Assembly: GCA_022447365.1 (NCBI GenBank)
Contig: JAKVBL010000006.1
Location: forward strand, 247,797-311,796
DNA: 64,000 bases
DNA from: Oleiphilaceae bacterium
Lineage (GTDB): Bacteria; Pseudomonadota; Gammaproteobacteria; Pseudomonadales; Oleiphilaceae
Direction of reading: 5' to 3'
Under the pieces are notes generated by a model that searched no databases, was not told the origin of the DNA, and was given only the letters and a program-made list of their open reading frames with translations. Positions 16,940-26,072 of the stretch are shown here, piece after piece; position 1 is the first letter of the stretch; every line of letters begins with the position of its first letter. Position numbers and translations under genes: made by a program.

Positions 16940-19080
16940 GCTTCCTTGTCTTGCTGTGGTTTTTGTATCGCCTGAGGCTTATGCTCTGGCTGAAGCTCTT
17001 GTTCTGGCTGAGGCTCTTCTAATAACGGAATGCTTAAGGTGAAGCAGGTGCCTATATCTGGTTCACTGGTTACGCTGATTGAGCCGCCAATTTTACGCAG
17101 ATACTCTCTACTTTGGTAGGCTCCTATGCCCATTCCTGTTAAGCCTTTTGTAGTTGAAAATGGTTTGAATAGTTCGTTGGTTATAAACTCTTCTTCCATA
17201 CCTGAGCCATTGTCTTGAATAAAGATAAACGCATAGTCTGGCGAGGCTTTTGTTGAAATATCTACGTGCCCATCTTTGCTACATGCCTCTATAGCATTTT
17301 GAGTAATATGTTCAATCACCGAAGCGAGTTGCTGAGCATCTGCTTGAATAGGGATATTTTCACTGTGTAGCTTTAAGGTTGGTGCAGGTAGCGCATTGCG
17401 TTTTTCGTAACAAACTTTCGACAAGATATCGCACAGATTAATGTCACTGAGCTTCTCGTGTTGATTCGGGTTACGAATTTGCCCCAATAAATGCTCCATT
17501 TTTTCGACGGAATGACGAGTTGTTTCAATCATGTCGTCAACAAAAGCGGGATTCGATTTATGCTTCGGCGCATTTTTTACCATCATCGATAATTGCGCGA
17601 TGATGGTTTTGATATCGTGAATCAAGAACGCAGAGGTTTGGTTTACAGCTTCGAATTGTTGAGACTGAGCGAGCTGTTCTTCTGAGGAGTGCTGATCGAT
17701 ATAACTACAGGCTTGTTGGGCAACAATTTTAAGAAGGTCATAGTTTTCCCAGTTCAAATCCATAGGTACGTATGGTTTACCGAGTAGAACGATGGCCGAA
17801 AGTTTATCGTTAACCTTGAGCGGCACCAAAAGCCATGGATTCTCACAAGTTAGAACAAACTCTGGTAATTCGATTAGACCGTATTTATCTGGATCAGTGA
17901 GATACTCGTTTAGGTTGATGATCCAATCGTTGTCGTTGAAATATTGAATCAAATCAGAATCGTTGTTGATGAGTCCAAAGTTATGCTGGTCAAAGCCAAA
18001 TTGATCTTTGAAAGTCAGGTTGCCGTCTTCGTCTTGGCTCCAGATTACTCCAGCTTGCGCTTGAACTAGTTCAGCTAGGGTATTGGTGCTGCGTCGATAC
18101 AAGCTCTCTTTCTTAGAAGATTCACTCGCTGGTGTTTGCAGGCTTGAGGTGCTTTTGATCCATTCGTCGCGATAGTCATATTTGTAATCGAAGAAGTTCT
18201 TCGAGATAAAAACCATTGTGCGGGCACGAAGATTTGGCGAACTAATCACGAGAATGAGGAAGATCCCCGCAATGAACAAGAATAAAACACGCAGTGCCGC
18301 ACCCCAAGAGCCACCGAAGACATTGATGTAATATCCGCCTGCAGATACAAACAACAAGTAAATGCCTGCAATAACAAGGGTCGTGGTGTGGAACACCATT
18401 TGTCGTGAGATATGTATACCTAAGGCTTTCCCTTTGCGATTCACCAGTGTTGCTGCGATCAGGGGGGCAGCTAGCGCATTTACAGCGCCACGGCTATCCC
18501 AAAGTGCTCCTGACAAACGATTGAAGAGCAGGGCGTCGGAGTACATAACGAAGTCATAAGCAAGGATGGTTGCAACCGCGATGCTGAGATACTTAATTCC
18601 TGCGCGGGTAAAGAGAGAAGAGTTTCGCCAAATTTGTTCTAGTAACAGAATGCCTACTAATGATACGAGAACGTTAAGAACTAACAGTGTTTTGCCAGAG
18701 ACGAGGGATATTGTGAATAGCTCTTGAATTATCAGTACCGCAATCAACCCAGAGATTAAAGTGATAACGCCGGTTGTAAAAAAGAATTGGGGGCCGATTT
18801 TAAATTTAGAAGGAAAAACTGTGACGCCAAGAATGGCATACAAGACCGTAAACCACGCAGCGGTTCGTAATAGCTCAAGGTTATAGCGCAAGGTAAATGG
18901 CAGCTCAAAACCTAAAGCTTGAATTGTCAGTATCAATAACCAACACAGCGTAGTGCTGGTCGCAAATAAGATGGCTTTATCGGTAGCGCGTCGCTGATAA
19001 CTGCGCACTGCGTATATCATTAGCAATGCAAACGTAATAGCGCCAGTCGCGTTACCTATAACGGAAAAACTAAGATCCAT
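16936..19080 (-). CDS. prsK: PEP-CTERM-system membrane histidine kinase PrsK
   Basis: This is a 714-residue sensor kinase. About eight N-terminal membrane segments fill the first ~300 residues, followed by a GAF-like region (around 340-460). A HisKA segment near 490 has the phospho-acceptor in FLIHDIKTIIAQL. The HATPase domain has the N box NAIEACSKDGH, the G1 box DNGSGM and G2 GMGIGAYQS. The tail is rich in Gln, Glu, Pro and Lys and is probably disordered. It is co-transcribed with prsR and is its likely partner; the signal is unknown. The N-terminus begins MDLSFSVIGNATGAITFALL, as in PrsK family members. Confidence 0.92.
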   Translation of the reverse strand: MDLSFSVIGNATGAITFALLMIYAVRSYQRRATDKAILFATSTTLCWLLILTIQALGFELPFTLRYNLELLRTAAWFTVLYAILGVTVFPSKFKIGPQFFFTTGVITLISGLIAVLIIQELFTISLVSGKTLLVLNVLVSLVGILLLEQIWRNSSLFTRAGIKYLSIAVATILAYDFVMYSDALLFNRLSGALWDSRGAVNALAAPLIAATLVNRKGKALGIHISRQMVFHTTTLVIAGIYLLFVSAGGYYINVFGGSWGAALRVLFLFIAGIFLILVISSPNLRARTMVFISKNFFDYKYDYRDEWIKSTSSLQTPASESSKKESLYRRSTNTLAELVQAQAGVIWSQDEDGNLTFKDQFGFDQHNFGLINNDSDLIQYFNDNDWIINLNEYLTDPDKYGLIELPEFVLTCENPWLLVPLKVNDKLSAIVLLGKPYVPMDLNWENYDLLKIVAQQACSYIDQHSSEEQLAQSQQFEAVNQTSAFLIHDIKTIIAQLSMMVKNAPKHKSNPAFVDDMIETTRHSVEKMEHLLGQIRNPNQHEKLSDINLCDILSKVCYEKRNALPAPTLKLHSENIPIQADAQQLASVIEHITQNAIEACSKDGHVDISTKASPDYAFIFIQDNGSGMEEEFITNELFKPFSTTKGLTGMGIGAYQSREYLRKIGGSISVTSEPDIGTCFTLSIPLLEEPQPEQELQPEHKPQAIQKPQQDKEA

Positions 19081-19192
19081 TTTGTTCGTTCGTTGTGGTT
19101 AAATTCGTCATGAAACAAGATCTGAACAGAAAATTGTTCTCTTACTATCCAGTGTATCAGGGATGTGTAAAAACGAGGCTTTTTTCAGACAT

Positions 19193-19290
19193 AAAAAATG
19201 CCGGGTGTGCTACCAAACACAGCCGGCAATAAGTGCGAGTAGTATCCATGAAAAACTTTCATGTCCCCAACAGCTGCCGCTGTTGGTGGA
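19193..19290 (-). ncRNA. Candidate structured small RNA or 3' UTR with intrinsic terminator
   Basis: On the minus strand three hairpins follow one another. The first is CCAACAGC/GCTGTTGG (19286-19267). The second is a small CATGAA/TTCATG hairpin (19263-19248). The third is a strong terminator-like stem TGCCGG/CCGGCA with an inner TGTG/CACA (19228-19199), directly followed by six T (19198-19193). The region sits in a 356-bp spacer between the gene at 19437 and prsK. It could be the 3' end of the upstream mRNA or an independent sRNA. No Rfam family is recognised. The rest of the spacer (19291-19436) is AT-rich and could hold a promoter. Confidence 0.45.
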
Positions 19291-19436
19291 CTAAGTATTA
19301 GCGAAAAGTTGAAATAATCAAATGTATAAAGGTGAGTTTTTAAGCATAAATTGGAATAACCGCTTTGATTATATTTTGAGCAGGTTATTAAATGTCGAAA
19401 TAGTATTAATAAGGCGGCTCTATCTGTCTGTTTTAG

Positions 19437-20255
19437 CTAGTTTTTTACTTCGTCTTCTTCAACCAGCTTTTCTTCCGTAACCCAAGGCAATTGGCGATAT
19501 CTTGGCTCAGATTGCGCAAAGTTCATGAAAGGATATTTGATAATGTCGAAATAAGGCGAGTAATCGAAGTCACTTGGCGTGCATAGCTTGGGATTTCTTC
19601 GGTAAATATTAATATGACCAGCTTCTGATCGCTTGATCATTGGTAAGATCGGATATTGGATCGAACCGAAGGCCTCGGCAATCATGGTAGAGCAAACCGT
19701 TTTTGTGGTTTGACCCGGATGTTTAGAAAACAAGCTTGAGCGCCATCTGCGAGGAAGAATTAAATACGGGAAGAAAAAACGCAGTAGATCGAAGATTTGC
19801 CGAACATCATAGTCAGCACCAAGCCGTGATATTCCGTAGTGAATAACTTTTTGCGCATCTGAATATGTTAGATCTTTAGGTCGACAAATTCTTACATGGT
19901 CACGGTCATACACGGATAAGGGGCGAGCAACCGTACCCATTCCTAGCTCGCTTTCTACTATAAGTTGTACGTCTGGTTGTCCATCGTAAAAGCTTTGAAG
20001 TCGCTGGCGGTCTAGAGGGTTTTCTACTTCATGTAGCCTGCCTATGTAGAGAGCAGCATGAGACCATCGACTCTGGGTTACTGTTTTAATAACATCACTG
20101 ACGCGACTGCGACCTTCAACGAGAATTACGTCACCAGGTTTGATTTCATAACGCATTCTTTCATAGTCGCTCATTGGTATTGGGTTGGGTGCACGCTCGC
20201 GAATAAGTAAGCGCGTAATGAGCGAAATAATATTGCTCTTTGTTTGGTAACCCAT
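19437..20255 (-). CDS. YiiX/YaeF-like permuted NlpC/P60 cysteine hydrolase
   Basis: The 272-residue product has no membrane segment. It matches the permuted papain-fold family (YiiX/YaeF, former DUF830). A PGDVILVEG segment is followed by the catalytic His in SRWSHAALYIG (around residue 86), and the catalytic Cys lies later in TVCSTMIAEAF (around 188). In the permuted fold the Cys comes after the His, as here. Family members are predicted amidases or thioesterases acting on lipids or peptide-linked amines. The natural substrate is unknown. It is a single gene between prsK and the phasin gene on the opposite strand. Confidence 0.8.
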   Translation of the reverse strand: MGYQTKSNIISLITRLLIRERAPNPIPMSDYERMRYEIKPGDVILVEGRSRVSDVIKTVTQSRWSHAALYIGRLHEVENPLDRQRLQSFYDGQPDVQLIVESELGMGTVARPLSVYDRDHVRICRPKDLTYSDAQKVIHYGISRLGADYDVRQIFDLLRFFFPYLILPRRWRSSLFSKHPGQTTKTVCSTMIAEAFGSIQYPILPMIKRSEAGHINIYRRNPKLCTPSDFDYSPYFDIIKYPFMNFAQSEPRYRQLPWVTEEKLVEEDEVKN

Positions 20256-20404
20256 TAATGACGACTCGATAGTATTTGTTGAAAGGTAGCTAGTTAAGGT
20301 TTAGACAATAAACCTATGAACAGCAAAGCAAAATTTTCTAAATTGTGACTGTATGGATGCTTTTAAGTCTCGTAGAATGGAAAAAAACTGAAGGGGGCTA
20401 GAGA

Positions 20405-20815
20405 ATGAGCCAGAAAGATAAAAAGTCGGACGCTAATGAAGTGGGTAGTGATAATGCCCTTCCAATTTCTGACAAAATTAAAGCATCAGCACGTCAAATA
20501 TGGTTGGCGGGTTTGGGTGCTTACAACAAAGCAGAAGAAGACACTGGAAAGATTTTCGATAAGCTCGTTAAAGAGGGCGAAGAGCTCGAAGCCGCAACGA
20601 GAGGTGTTGTTGAAAAACAATTTAAAGCCGTGGAAGGAACAGTAGAAGGTGTACGCGGTAAAGCGAGTAACACTTTCGGCAAGCTAGAGTCTGTATTTGA
20701 TCAACGTGTTTCTGGTGCATTAGAGCGATTAGGTATCCCGAATCGCAAAACGATTGAGGCCTTAGAGGCCAGAATTGACGCCCTTGAGGCAGAATTGAAA
20801 AAGTGTAATAAGTAA
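20405..20815 (+). CDS. Phasin-family (PhaI/PhaF-like) granule-associated protein
   Basis: This is a 136-residue protein of alternating charged and small residues. Its hallmark is the ASARQIWLAGLGAYNKAEEDTGKIFDKLVKEG segment of the poly(hydroxyalkanoate) granule-associated family, and a short leucine-zipper-like helix closes it (IEALEARIDALEAEL). Phasins coat PHA granules and can bind other proteins. There is no lysine/alanine-rich DNA-binding tail as in PhaF, so it resembles PhaI. No PHA synthase is in the window. It has its own terminator, and GGGG eight bases before the ATG serves as ribosome binding site. Confidence 0.88.
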   Translation: MSQKDKKSDANEVGSDNALPISDKIKASARQIWLAGLGAYNKAEEDTGKIFDKLVKEGEELEAATRGVVEKQFKAVEGTVEGVRGKASNTFGKLESVFDQRVSGALERLGIPNRKTIEALEARIDALEAELKKCNK

Positions 20816-20830
20816 TTGCGCAATATATGA

Positions 20831-20866
20831 AAAAGCCCTTGCCAGTTTAATGGCAAGGGCTTTTTT
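20831..20866 (+). terminator. Intrinsic terminator of the phasin gene
   Basis: AAAAGCCCTTGCCA (20831-20844) pairs perfectly with TGGCAAGGGCTTTT (20851-20864), with a six-base loop and a run of six T. It starts 15 bp after the stop codon. Confidence 0.92.
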
Positions 20867-20871
20867 GTTAA

Positions 20872-20912
20872 AACAGAGGTCAGAGTACTTTTACTCTGGC
20901 CTCTGTTAGCTT
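20872..20912 (-). terminator. Terminator of amtB
   Basis: AACAGAGG and AGAGTA pair with TACTCT and CCTCTGTT across a four-base loop. It starts two bases after the amtB stop codon and on the minus strand is followed by TTTT. It is adjacent to the phasin terminator, so the two convergent genes each have their own. Confidence 0.75.
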
Positions 20913-20913
20913 T

Positions 20914-22197
20914 CTACAGGTCGTAGCCTTTTTCTTCGTGAAGAGCTAGATCTAGACCGCGATACTCGTCTTCTTCGTCAACGCGTAAGCCCGTCATTGC
21001 ATCGACAAGCCTCAGAATGACCCACGTTACGATTGCCGTGTATGCGATTGCGCTACCAATGCCGATTAGCTGAGCTGTTACCTGCTCGCCGATTGAGCTG
21101 TTGTCGCCACCGAAACCATAGCCACTAAATGCGCCAAGTTCTCCCGCAGCGAAGATACCAACGAGAAGAGTACCTAAAATACCGCCGACGCCGTGCACTG
21201 GGAATACATCGAGAGAGTCGTCAATTTTAAGTTTTTGTTTGATGAAGATGGTTGCGTAGAAACATACAACACCTGCACACAAACCAATTACAATTGCTGC
21301 TGCAGGGCTGACAGATCCAGATGCTGGTGTGATAGTACCAAGTCCCGCGACCATACCGGTTACGATTCCAAGAACCGATGGCTTGCCGAACTTTTTCCAT
21401 TCGCATGCCATCCACGCTAAAGAGCCCATTGCTGCAGATAGGTGTGTTGCGATAAGAGCCATCGCCGCGTCTTCGTTTGCGCCAAGCGCTGAACCCGCGT
21501 TAAAGCCGAACCAGCCAACCCAAAGCATGCCTGCACCTGTAACAGTCATTGTCATGTTGTGCGGAGGCATCGCAGTTTGTGGCCAATTACGACGATTGCC
21601 AATCACAAGCGCTGCAACAAGCGCCGCTACACCTGCCGTGATGTGAACAACAATGCCGCCAGCGAAATCTAGAACGCCTAGATCGCTCAACCAGCCGCCG
21701 CCCCATACCCAGTGGCAAACTGGTGCATAAACAGCTAACAACCAGATGCTGCTGAATAGAAGCATTGATGAAAACTTCATACGTTCAGCAAAGGCACCAA
21801 CAATCAGTGCAGGCGTGATGACAGCAAAAGTCATTTGAAATGCTGCAAATAAACCTTCTGGAATGGTACCTGATAGTGAGTCTTTCGTTACTTCTGCCAT
21901 GAACAGATTGCTTAGGCCGCCAACGAAGCTATTACCATCGCTAAATGCGAGTGAATAACCTACCACGTACCAGAGCACAGACATTAAGCAAGTTAGAGCA
22001 AAACATTGCATCAATACAGACAAAACGTTTTTGCTGCGTACAAGTCCTGCGTAAAAAAGAGAAAGACCAGGGATGGTCATGAAAAGAACGAGTGCTGTAG
22101 CCGTTAAGATCCACGCTGTATCAGCACCAACAAAAGCATCTTCCGCGTACGCGAAAGCCGGCAGCATTGAAGCTACCAAAACAAATAGTTTAAACAT
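20914..22197 (-). CDS. amtB: Ammonium transporter AmtB
   Basis: This 427-residue channel has a cleavable signal peptide (ending near FAYA-EDAF) and eleven membrane helices. Amt signatures are visible: IPGLSLFYAGLVRSKN near the start, the long GG-rich DFAGGIVVHITAGVAALVAAL segment carrying the first pore His, and the second His in DVFPVHGVGGILGTL. It conducts ammonium through the inner membrane as a trimer and is gated by GlnK. glnK lies 116 bp upstream on the same strand, the usual pairing. Confidence 0.95.
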   Translation of the reverse strand: MFKLFVLVASMLPAFAYAEDAFVGADTAWILTATALVLFMTIPGLSLFYAGLVRSKNVLSVLMQCFALTCLMSVLWYVVGYSLAFSDGNSFVGGLSNLFMAEVTKDSLSGTIPEGLFAAFQMTFAVITPALIVGAFAERMKFSSMLLFSSIWLLAVYAPVCHWVWGGGWLSDLGVLDFAGGIVVHITAGVAALVAALVIGNRRNWPQTAMPPHNMTMTVTGAGMLWVGWFGFNAGSALGANEDAAMALIATHLSAAMGSLAWMACEWKKFGKPSVLGIVTGMVAGLGTITPASGSVSPAAAIVIGLCAGVVCFYATIFIKQKLKIDDSLDVFPVHGVGGILGTLLVGIFAAGELGAFSGYGFGGDNSSIGEQVTAQLIGIGSAIAYTAIVTWVILRLVDAMTGLRVDEEDEYRGLDLALHEEKGYDL

Positions 22198-22313
22198 GTT
22201 ATTTCCTGAGCTAATTGTTTCTTACAAAGGTAAGAGAGCCATTTCTAAAAATACCGCCGGTTATGTTTTTGTATGACGTCTATTTTTCGAAACTTATGGC
22301 TTATTGTTATTTT

Positions 22314-22688
<375 letters not shown>

Positions 22689-22808
22689 TTATTTATTTTT
22701 AAGACTAATAGTTCTAATAATTTTTATAATTATGTGCGCGCCCTTTTCAGGGCAGTGATAAGCTAATCAACTTGTTATAACAATTCAAGCGATTACAAAC
22801 ACTTACCC

Positions 22809-23963
22809 ATGCTGCAGGTCAAACTTTCCGTTTTTTACTTCGCATACTTCGCATTACTTGGAGTGATGGCGCCTTATCTAGGGCTGTTTTTAGAAAGTGA
22901 AGGATTTTCAGCTGCAGAAATCGGTCAGCTGACGGGCTTATTGATGGCGACGAAAGTGATTGCTCCTAATGTTTGGGGTTTGATCGCAGATCGCACACAA
23001 AAGCGTTTGTTGCTAATAAGACTCGGTGCATTTTTAACGCTGGTCTCTTACCTCGGATTCTTCTTTGCTGAAAGCTTTTGGTATTACGCATTGATGATTA
23101 TTGCGTTCAGCTTTTTTTGGAATGCCATCTTGGCGCAGTTTGAAGTTATTACCTTACATAACCTGGGTGCTGATGTTGATCGCTACAGTTTGGTCAGAGT
23201 CTGGGGCTCTATTGGTTTTGTTGTTGCAGTTATTGCGCTTGGATATATTTTTGAAGAACGCGGGGTTGGGCTATTTCCCATAGCGCTGTTAATTATTATG
23301 TCGGGTATCGCGTTATCTACGTGTATGCGCTTTGATGAGCCAGTGGCACAACAAGGCCATGAGATATCTCATTCTCTGAGTGAAGATCTGAAGCGCAATC
23401 GCGCTTACTTATTTTTCGTAATTTGCTTTTTGCTTCAGTTTTCACATGCGGCTTATTACTCCTACTTTAGTTTGTATATGGAGCAACTCGGTTATGACAA
23501 GCTGAGCATTGGTATTTTTTGGGCCTTGGGAGTTATTGCCGAAGTTGCCCTGTTTTTTGTTATGCACCATTGGCATCGTAAACATGCAGTGCCTCTGATT
23601 ATGGGTATCGCTCTTTTATTTAGCGCACTGCGATGGGCGATGATAGCTGGAGCAAGCGAGTATATTCTTGTGCTCGTTATTGCACAGTTGCTTCATGCTT
23701 TTTCATTTGGTGCTATGCATGCGGTCTCTATCCGTTTTGTGCATGAGCATTTTCACGCCAAGAACCAAGGAAGGGCGCAAGCTTTATATAGCAGTCTTGG
23801 ATTTGGTTTAGGTGGCTTTGTTGGTGCTTTTGTCATTGCTGCGTTGGTTGAAGAGTCAGGTTACGCAAATCTTTTTTGGATTAGTTCACTGATTGTGTGT
23901 TTTGCCCTTTTCGTTTTGAGCCTTTTTTGGACTTCTTTCGTACGAGATCACGAAGTTCAGTAA
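22809..23963 (+). CDS. MFS transporter of the nucleoside/3-phenylpropionate (MFS_1_like) type
   Basis: The protein has 384 residues and twelve hydrophobic segments. The N-terminal YFALLGVMAPYLGLFLESEGFSAAEIGQL and the WGLIADRTQKR loop between helices 2 and 3 match the MFS_1_like subfamily that includes HcaT and NupG-like permeases. The C-terminal half repeats the pattern with HAKNQGRAQALYSSLGFGLG. The substrate is unknown. It is divergent from glnK and stands alone before the DUF1302 gene. Confidence 0.85.
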   Translation: MLQVKLSVFYFAYFALLGVMAPYLGLFLESEGFSAAEIGQLTGLLMATKVIAPNVWGLIADRTQKRLLLIRLGAFLTLVSYLGFFFAESFWYYALMIIAFSFFWNAILAQFEVITLHNLGADVDRYSLVRVWGSIGFVVAVIALGYIFEERGVGLFPIALLIIMSGIALSTCMRFDEPVAQQGHEISHSLSEDLKRNRAYLFFVICFLLQFSHAAYYSYFSLYMEQLGYDKLSIGIFWALGVIAEVALFFVMHHWHRKHAVPLIMGIALLFSALRWAMIAGASEYILVLVIAQLLHAFSFGAMHAVSIRFVHEHFHAKNQGRAQALYSSLGFGLGGFVGAFVIAALVEESGYANLFWISSLIVCFALFVLSLFWTSFVRDHEVQ

Positions 23964-24126
23964 GCGATTGAAAAAAAATTTTTTTAAATTGGGCGAATAT
24001 CAAAATTGTGTCTATGCTTTTTTTAATGGACTAAGTCTGCCGAGAGAATACTTGTTGTAGGCTGACTAAAACTATGAAAGATTTTCCTAGCCTTTTTTAC
24101 CCCTGCTCAGGTTAGAAAAGTACTAC

Positions 24127-24143
24127 GTCGCAAGTATTGCGAC
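24127..24143. promoter_or_regulatory. Perfect inverted repeat upstream of the DUF1302 gene
   Basis: GTCGCAA-GTA-TTGCGAC is a perfect 7-bp inverted repeat with a 3-bp spacer. It is placed 22 bp before the start codon of the DUF1302/DUF1329 pair, in a 202-bp spacer that should hold their promoter. It could be an operator or a small hairpin over the leader. No regulator gene is adjacent. Confidence 0.4.
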
Positions 24144-24165
24144 TGAAATTACGGAGTAGCGTTCG

Positions 24166-26025
24166 ATGACAAAAAAAATACAGTTGTCGCGACAAATGCG
24201 TAAGATGCCATTGGCTCTTGCTGTTGCGGCTGCATTCTCTACACCAACTTCTGCTGTTCAGTTCTACATTGGTGATTATGAAGCCAGTATTGATACCACC
24301 TTGTCTGCAGGTGCGAGTTGGCGTTTAGAAGATCCCCATCCATACAATATTGGTTTGGGTAACGGAACATCTGGCCAGAGTGCGAGCTCTCCAAATGCCA
24401 AATATGAAGCCTTGGGTGCGTCGATTAACAGTGATGATGGTAACCTGAACTTCGAGAAAGGCGATACCTTCTCTGAAACGATTAAAGGCAGTACTGACTT
24501 TTTAATTCAAGGCGATAGCGTTGGTGCTTTTGCGAGAGTGCGTTATTGGTATGATTTCGTGCTTGAGGATGAGAAGTTCGCGAATGATGGTGTGAACCCT
24601 ACGCGTACTTTGAGTAAAGACGGTCAAGATAATGCATCTGACATAGAGCTAATGGATGCGTATATTTTTGCTGACTTCTATTTGGGTGAAATGCCTTTAA
24701 GCGTTAAAGCGGGTAAGCAAGTTGTGAGCTGGGGTGAATCGACCTTCATTATCAACGGTATTAACGTGATAAACCCAGTTGATTTACCAGCATTTAGAGC
24801 GCCGGGTGCAGAAATCAAAGATGCCTTATTGCCTGTAAATATGTTGTATTCGTCGTTAGGTTTGACTGAAAACGTTAGTCTAGAAGCGTTTGTCCAATTG
24901 GAATATGAAAAGACACGCATTGACGATTGTGGCACGTTCTTCTCAAGCGTTGACTACGTTGCAGACGGTTGTGGTCCGGTATACGCAGTAAACCAATTGC
25001 CACAAAGTGAAAACCAACTAAGCAATCTGACTATTGAGCGTGACGGCGATATTCTACCTCCAGACAATGATCAGTTCGGTGCCGCTGTGCGCTGGTATGT
25101 TCCAGAATTGAATGATACTGAGTTTGGTTTTTATTACATTCAATATCATAGTCGTTTTCCTAACGTGAGTGGTAGAGCAGCGAACGCTGTTGGTGATTTT
25201 TCTAGTGCCGCATACCAGATTGAATACGCGGAAGATATTAAACTTTATGGTATTAGCTTCAATACAACCACTCCGGGCGGTGTGTCGTTAAGCGGTGAAT
25301 ACAGTTTTAAAGAAGACATGCCATTGCAGTTTAATTCACAGGATCTTCTCTTCGGTGCAATCGGTGACCCATACTCTCCGGTATTCCAAACTCGTGTTAC
25401 CGATACAAATGGTAATGGGGTAAAAGATCCGGCTGATTTCGCCACACTTGCGGGACAATCCACACAAGGTTTTGACCGGTATAATGTGTCGCAGCTCCAA
25501 TTTACAGGTATTTCATTTATTGACCAAGTTCTGGGTGCAAGCCGCTTGGCGTTAGTGGGAGAGATTGGCGGTACATATGTGCATGATTTGCCAGACGTGA
25601 ATGAGGTTCGTTATGGTCGCTACGATCAAGCCGGGTTCGGTTTAACTGGTGATTGGGGTTTAGGTGCTGGTGGTGGTCTAGCGAACTGCGAGTCAAAGAT
25701 TCCGCAAGGTATTTGTGATACCGAAGGTTATACAACAGACTTCTCTTGGGGATATCGAGCGCGTGCGGCGTTAACATATAATGATGTTTTTGCTGGTGTG
25801 AACTTAACGCCAACCCTCTCTTATTCTCACGATGTAGATGGGTATGCTCCAGCTCCAGGTGCGAACTTTATTGAAGGTCGTCAAACAATTGGACTTTCAG
25901 TTGCAGCCGACTACCTTAATCAATATCAAGCGAAGTTAGGTTATACAACATACTTCGGAAATACTCGTTTGAACCCGCTAAGTGATCGTGACAACGTATC
26001 TCTCAGTGTTTCTTATTCTTTCTAA
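24166..26025 (+). CDS. DUF1302 family outer-membrane beta-barrel protein
   Basis: The 619-residue product has a signal peptide (ending near TPTSA-VQF), alternating beta-strand patterns throughout and a C-terminal Phe (SVSYSF), the mark of an outer-membrane barrel. Segments such as VKAGKQVVSWGESTFIINGI are characteristic of DUF1302. The family is always found with DUF1329, and the gene next door is one. These pairs are linked in pseudomonads and Marinobacter relatives to handling of hydrophobic compounds such as lipids or steroids; the actual cargo is unknown. Two Cys pairs (DDCGTFF...DGCGPV and NCESK...GICDT) may form loop disulfides. Confidence 0.9.
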   Translation: MTKKIQLSRQMRKMPLALAVAAAFSTPTSAVQFYIGDYEASIDTTLSAGASWRLEDPHPYNIGLGNGTSGQSASSPNAKYEALGASINSDDGNLNFEKGDTFSETIKGSTDFLIQGDSVGAFARVRYWYDFVLEDEKFANDGVNPTRTLSKDGQDNASDIELMDAYIFADFYLGEMPLSVKAGKQVVSWGESTFIINGINVINPVDLPAFRAPGAEIKDALLPVNMLYSSLGLTENVSLEAFVQLEYEKTRIDDCGTFFSSVDYVADGCGPVYAVNQLPQSENQLSNLTIERDGDILPPDNDQFGAAVRWYVPELNDTEFGFYYIQYHSRFPNVSGRAANAVGDFSSAAYQIEYAEDIKLYGISFNTTTPGGVSLSGEYSFKEDMPLQFNSQDLLFGAIGDPYSPVFQTRVTDTNGNGVKDPADFATLAGQSTQGFDRYNVSQLQFTGISFIDQVLGASRLALVGEIGGTYVHDLPDVNEVRYGRYDQAGFGLTGDWGLGAGGGLANCESKIPQGICDTEGYTTDFSWGYRARAALTYNDVFAGVNLTPTLSYSHDVDGYAPAPGANFIEGRQTIGLSVAADYLNQYQAKLGYTTYFGNTRLNPLSDRDNVSLSVSYSF

Positions 26026-26072
26026 GTTAATCGCTAGTCTGGACGCAACCAGATTTAACGAGGTTATTTTTA

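Noticed and set aside
16689..17042. 117-codon plus-strand frame across prsR/prsK
   Set aside because: It lies antisense to two strongly supported genes and shows the low-complexity pattern expected from the opposite strand.
19193..19290. RsmY/RsmZ- or CsrB-type RNA
   Set aside because: It has only two GGA motifs, not placed in hairpin loops, and no GacA box (TGTAAG-N6-CTTACA) upstream. I keep it only as an unnamed candidate RNA.
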